DNA from: Pseudomonadota bacterium | GTDB taxonomy: Bacteria; Desulfobacterota; Desulfobaccia; Desulfobaccales; 0-14-0-80-60-11 | DNA length: 6,048 nucleotides | Direction: 5' to 3' | NCBI GenBank assembly: GCA_018897875.1 | Contig: JAHIKF010000053.1 | Location: 1 to 6,048 of the forward strand | Part shown: piece by piece, positions 4,712 to 6,048 of the stretch | Layout: the number at the start of each line of letters is the position of its first letter | Numbering within the stretch: position 1 is the stretch's first letter | The notes under the pieces: model-generated | Databases searched by the model: none | What the model saw: only the letters and a program-made list of their open reading frames with translations | Told to the model about the DNA's origin: nothing | Position numbers and translations under genes: made by a program

Positions 4712-4731
4712 GAGTTTTTCGGAAAGGGCTG

Positions 4732-5541
4732 ATGTCGTATAGAACCTTTTTCAGACTGTGCGGGGCGCTGGCGCTGGTTTGCCTCGGTCTCACGGCGGTT
4801 GAGGCCAAGATCGTGACCCAGGTGGTTACGTACCGGCAAGACCGCACCGTGATGCGGGGCTTCCTGGCCTACGATGACGGCCTCAAGGCCAAACGCCCCG
4901 GGGTACTGGTGGTCCACGAGTGGTGGGGCCTTAACGGTTTCGCCCGGGAACGGGCCGTAAAACTCGCGGGTTTGGGGTACGTGGCCCTGGCCGCGGATAT
5001 GTACGGCGACGGCGCCACTACCCGCGACCGGGAGGAAGCCGGCAAGCTGGCCGGGGCCCTCCGGGGCAACCCGGACCTGCTCCGGGCCCGGGCCCAGGCG
5101 GCCTTCAAGGTCCTGGCGACGGATCCCCGGGTGGACCCCAAACGCCTGGCGGCCATCGGCTTCTGCTTCGGAGGCACCACGGTCTTGGAACTGGCCTACT
5201 CCGGGGCGGACCTGGCCGGGGTGGTGAGCTTCCATGGCGGTCTGCCCCGGCCCCAGCCCGGGGATCTTAAGCGCTTCAAGGCCAAAATCCTGGTGCTGCA
5301 CGGGGCCGATGACCCCCATGTCCCGGCCGCCGACATCACCGCCTTTGAGCAGGCCATGCGCCAGGCCGGGGCGGACTGGCAGATGGTTTTCTTCGGTGGG
5401 GCGGTGCACAGTTTTACCAACCCGGCCGCAGGACACAACCCGGCCGCCGGGGCAGCCTACGACGCTCGGGCGGCCAGGCGGTCCTGGCGATGTATGCAGG
5501 AATTCTTCCGGGAAATCTGGCGAGTCAAAGGCCAGGACTGA
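4732..5541 (+). CDS. Exported dienelactone-hydrolase-family alpha/beta hydrolase
   Basis: This is a 269-residue protein. Residues 1-25 form a classic signal peptide (basic SYRTFFR, hydrophobic LCGALALVCLGLTA, cleavage after VEA at Ala25), so the mature enzyme should be periplasmic or secreted. The domain shows the DLH landmarks: VLVVHEWWGLN (58-68), nucleophile elbow IGFCFGG with Cys145, acid HGADDPHVP with Asp194, and VHSF with His226. The Cys-Asp-His triad is complete. Classical DLH opens dienelactone to maleylacetate in chloroaromatic breakdown, but this family (COG0412) hydrolyses many esters and lactones, and most members are cytoplasmic. No aromatic-degradation genes are nearby, so the substrate is unknown. 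The ribosome site is weak (GGAAAGGG, 4721-4728) and partly within a small hairpin. A GC-rich stem follows the stop. Family is certain, substrate not. Confidence 0.9.
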   Translation: MSYRTFFRLCGALALVCLGLTAVEAKIVTQVVTYRQDRTVMRGFLAYDDGLKAKRPGVLVVHEWWGLNGFARERAVKLAGLGYVALAADMYGDGATTRDREEAGKLAGALRGNPDLLRARAQAAFKVLATDPRVDPKRLAAIGFCFGGTTVLELAYSGADLAGVVSFHGGLPRPQPGDLKRFKAKILVLHGADDPHVPAADITAFEQAMRQAGADWQMVFFGGAVHSFTNPAAGHNPAAGAAYDARAARRSWRCMQEFFREIWRVKGQD

Positions 5542-5940
5542 AACCGGGGCCGGGAAGGGGGCCGGAGGCAGATCAAGGGATCAATCCCGCCGCCGCATAA
5601 CTGCCCCAACCGGCCCTTTAGGCCCGGGGACCCTCCGGCGGCCGCTCCGCGGTGAGCCTCATAGACAACGGTCCACCCCACCTTACCGGCCCGGTGCCTT
5701 CGTCTCAGTCTGCGGGGAAGAGCCTGGCGTGGTATTCCTCCTAAGGTCTTATAATCTGGTATCAACCGGGATGATTATCTAATGGAGAAGATGACTCCGA
5801 GTCGGTCTTCCACTCCGAACGATTGAGAGCCACACAAAGAAACCCTTTCCGCGGCGAAAAGATCAGGGCCCATTGATATGAAAACATGGTTTTCTGTGGT
5901 ATAGGGCAACCCGATCCGAAGGTGGGCCCCTTATACCAAT
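5542..5940. other. Gene-free region changing from GC-rich to AT-richer
   Basis: No supported gene lies here. The first 200 bases are very G+C-rich and hold the 5559-5616 stem, ACCGG-C-CCGGT (5685-5695) and assorted GGCC palindromes. From about 5740 the sequence turns AT-richer and includes ATAATC (5751-5756) / GATTAT (5773-5778), GACTC-C-GAGTC (5793-5803), GAAAAC-ATG-GTTTTC (5880-5894) and GGGCCCA (5866-5872) / TGGGCCC (5923-5929). A TATAAT hexamer at 5750-5755 has no matching -35. The composition change suggests the edge of a foreign insert. Confidence 0.55.
5559..5616 (+). terminator. Branched GC-rich stem after the hydrolase gene, candidate terminator
   Basis: GGGCCGG (5559-5565) pairs with CCGGCCC (5610-5616) and GGCAG (5567-5571) with CTGCC (5601-5605), a 12-bp stem with small internal loops. 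Inside, GGGA-TCAA-TCCC (5577-5588) forms a second hairpin. It starts 17 nt after the stop and is followed by TTTA only, so termination would be weak or factor-dependent. Confidence 0.45.
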
Positions 5941-5968
5941 TTGACATCAAACGTAGAGTAATGGTATA
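5897..5968. repeat. Three alternating TGGTATA/TATACCA copies around a promoter
   Basis: TGGTATA occurs at 5897-5903 and 5962-5968, and its complement TATACCA at 5932-5938, at start-to-start spacings of 35 and 30 bp. The right-hand copy overlaps the -10 element and the middle copy lies just upstream of the -35. This looks like an operator or transposase-binding array; the function is inferred. Confidence 0.5.
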
Positions 5969-5970
5969 TT
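5941..5970 (+). promoter_or_regulatory. Near-consensus sigma-70 promoter with extended -10
   Basis: TTGACA (5941-5946) is a perfect -35. After an 18-bp spacer, TATATT (5965-5970) matches the -10 consensus at 5 of 6 positions and is preceded by TGG (5962-5964), an extended -10. It is the strongest promoter-like signal in the window. Initiation expected near 5977 would give a leader of only about 12 nt before ATG 5989. Confidence 0.7.
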
Positions 5971-5988
5971 GGGCAGGGGCTAAAAAAG

Positions 5989-6048
5989 ATGCGCAAACCT
6001 GCCCAGATCGAATCTTGGCTGACGCCGGAAGAATTGTTGTCTTGGCTG
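5989..6048 (+). CDS. N-terminus of a gene cut by the window edge, possibly an IS630-type transposase
   Basis: ATG 5989 opens a frame with no stop to the window end: 20 residues beginning MRKPAQIESWLTPEEL and ending SWL. An AGGGG ribosome site (5975-5979) sits 9 nt upstream and a strong promoter precedes it, so this is probably a real gene start. A short basic start followed by W-L-T-P-E-E-L recalls the N-terminus of some winged-helix IS630-type transposases. Twenty residues cannot establish that. The AT-richer upstream DNA and the TGGTATA copies are consistent with an insertion-sequence end, but I could not define terminal inverted repeats. Confidence 0.55.
   Translation, partial: MRKPAQIESWLTPEELLSWL

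Noticed and set aside
4705..5436. 243-codon - strand frame opposite the hydrolase gene
   Set aside because: Shadow of a gene with a signal peptide and full catalytic triad on the + strand.
5750..5755. TATAAT as a -10 element
   Set aside because: There is no -35-like hexamer at 16-18 bp and no extended -10, and no gene follows at a sensible distance.
5762..5950. 62-codon - strand frame before the edge gene
   Set aside because: No ribosome site or recognised motif, and it overlaps palindromes and the promoter region.
5542..5988. tRNA or other standard RNA gene
   Set aside because: No T-loop GGTTCGA-type box, cloverleaf arms or recognisable RNase P, SRP or tmRNA motifs were seen.

Overview
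The window reads as part of a G+C-rich chromosome from a diderm, probably anaerobic bacterium. It encodes lipoproteins with clear lipoboxes, an exported hydrolase, a LolB-like protein and a rubrerythrin-type ferritin-like protein. Gene style and intergenic repeats suggest a Desulfobacterota-like lineage (Desulfobacca or syntrophobacterial relatives). That placement is inferred from overall resemblance and no single marker proves it. All six complete or nearly complete genes, and the fragment at the right edge, lie on the + strand.

Layout: (1) 1-2183 holds a TPR-repeat protein, 5'-truncated by the window edge, overlapping by ATGA a LolB/DUF4292-like outer-membrane lipoprotein. (2) 2184-2892 is a 0.7 kb gene-free stretch packed with short repeats, hairpins and one densely structured segment (about 2559-2790). 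That segment looks like a structured RNA. It ends exactly at an ATG whose short frame (2791-2832) resembles the start of an IscB-type protein before it stops. My best reading is an orphan HEARO/omega-RNA-like element with a lost nuclease gene. (3) 2893-3417 encodes a ferritin-like diiron protein, followed by a striking purine/pyrimidine inverted repeat (3422-3522). (4) 3584-5541 holds an RNase Z-like metallo-beta-lactamase-fold hydrolase, a small DUF3862/BamE-like lipoprotein and a secreted dienelactone-hydrolase-family enzyme. (5) 5542-5988 has no convincing gene. It begins with a GC-rich stem and becomes visibly more AT-rich, ending in a near-consensus sigma-70 promoter that drives a gene cut by the window edge (5989-6048), possibly a transposase.

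How the genes fit together: the TPR protein and LolB-like lipoprotein form a coupled envelope pair. The ferritin-like protein points to peroxide or iron handling. The MBL-fold enzyme, small lipoprotein and secreted hydrolase are co-directional and closely spaced (36 and 59 bp gaps), but no shared pathway is evident. The most interesting part is the non-coding island between the lipoprotein and the ferritin-like gene.
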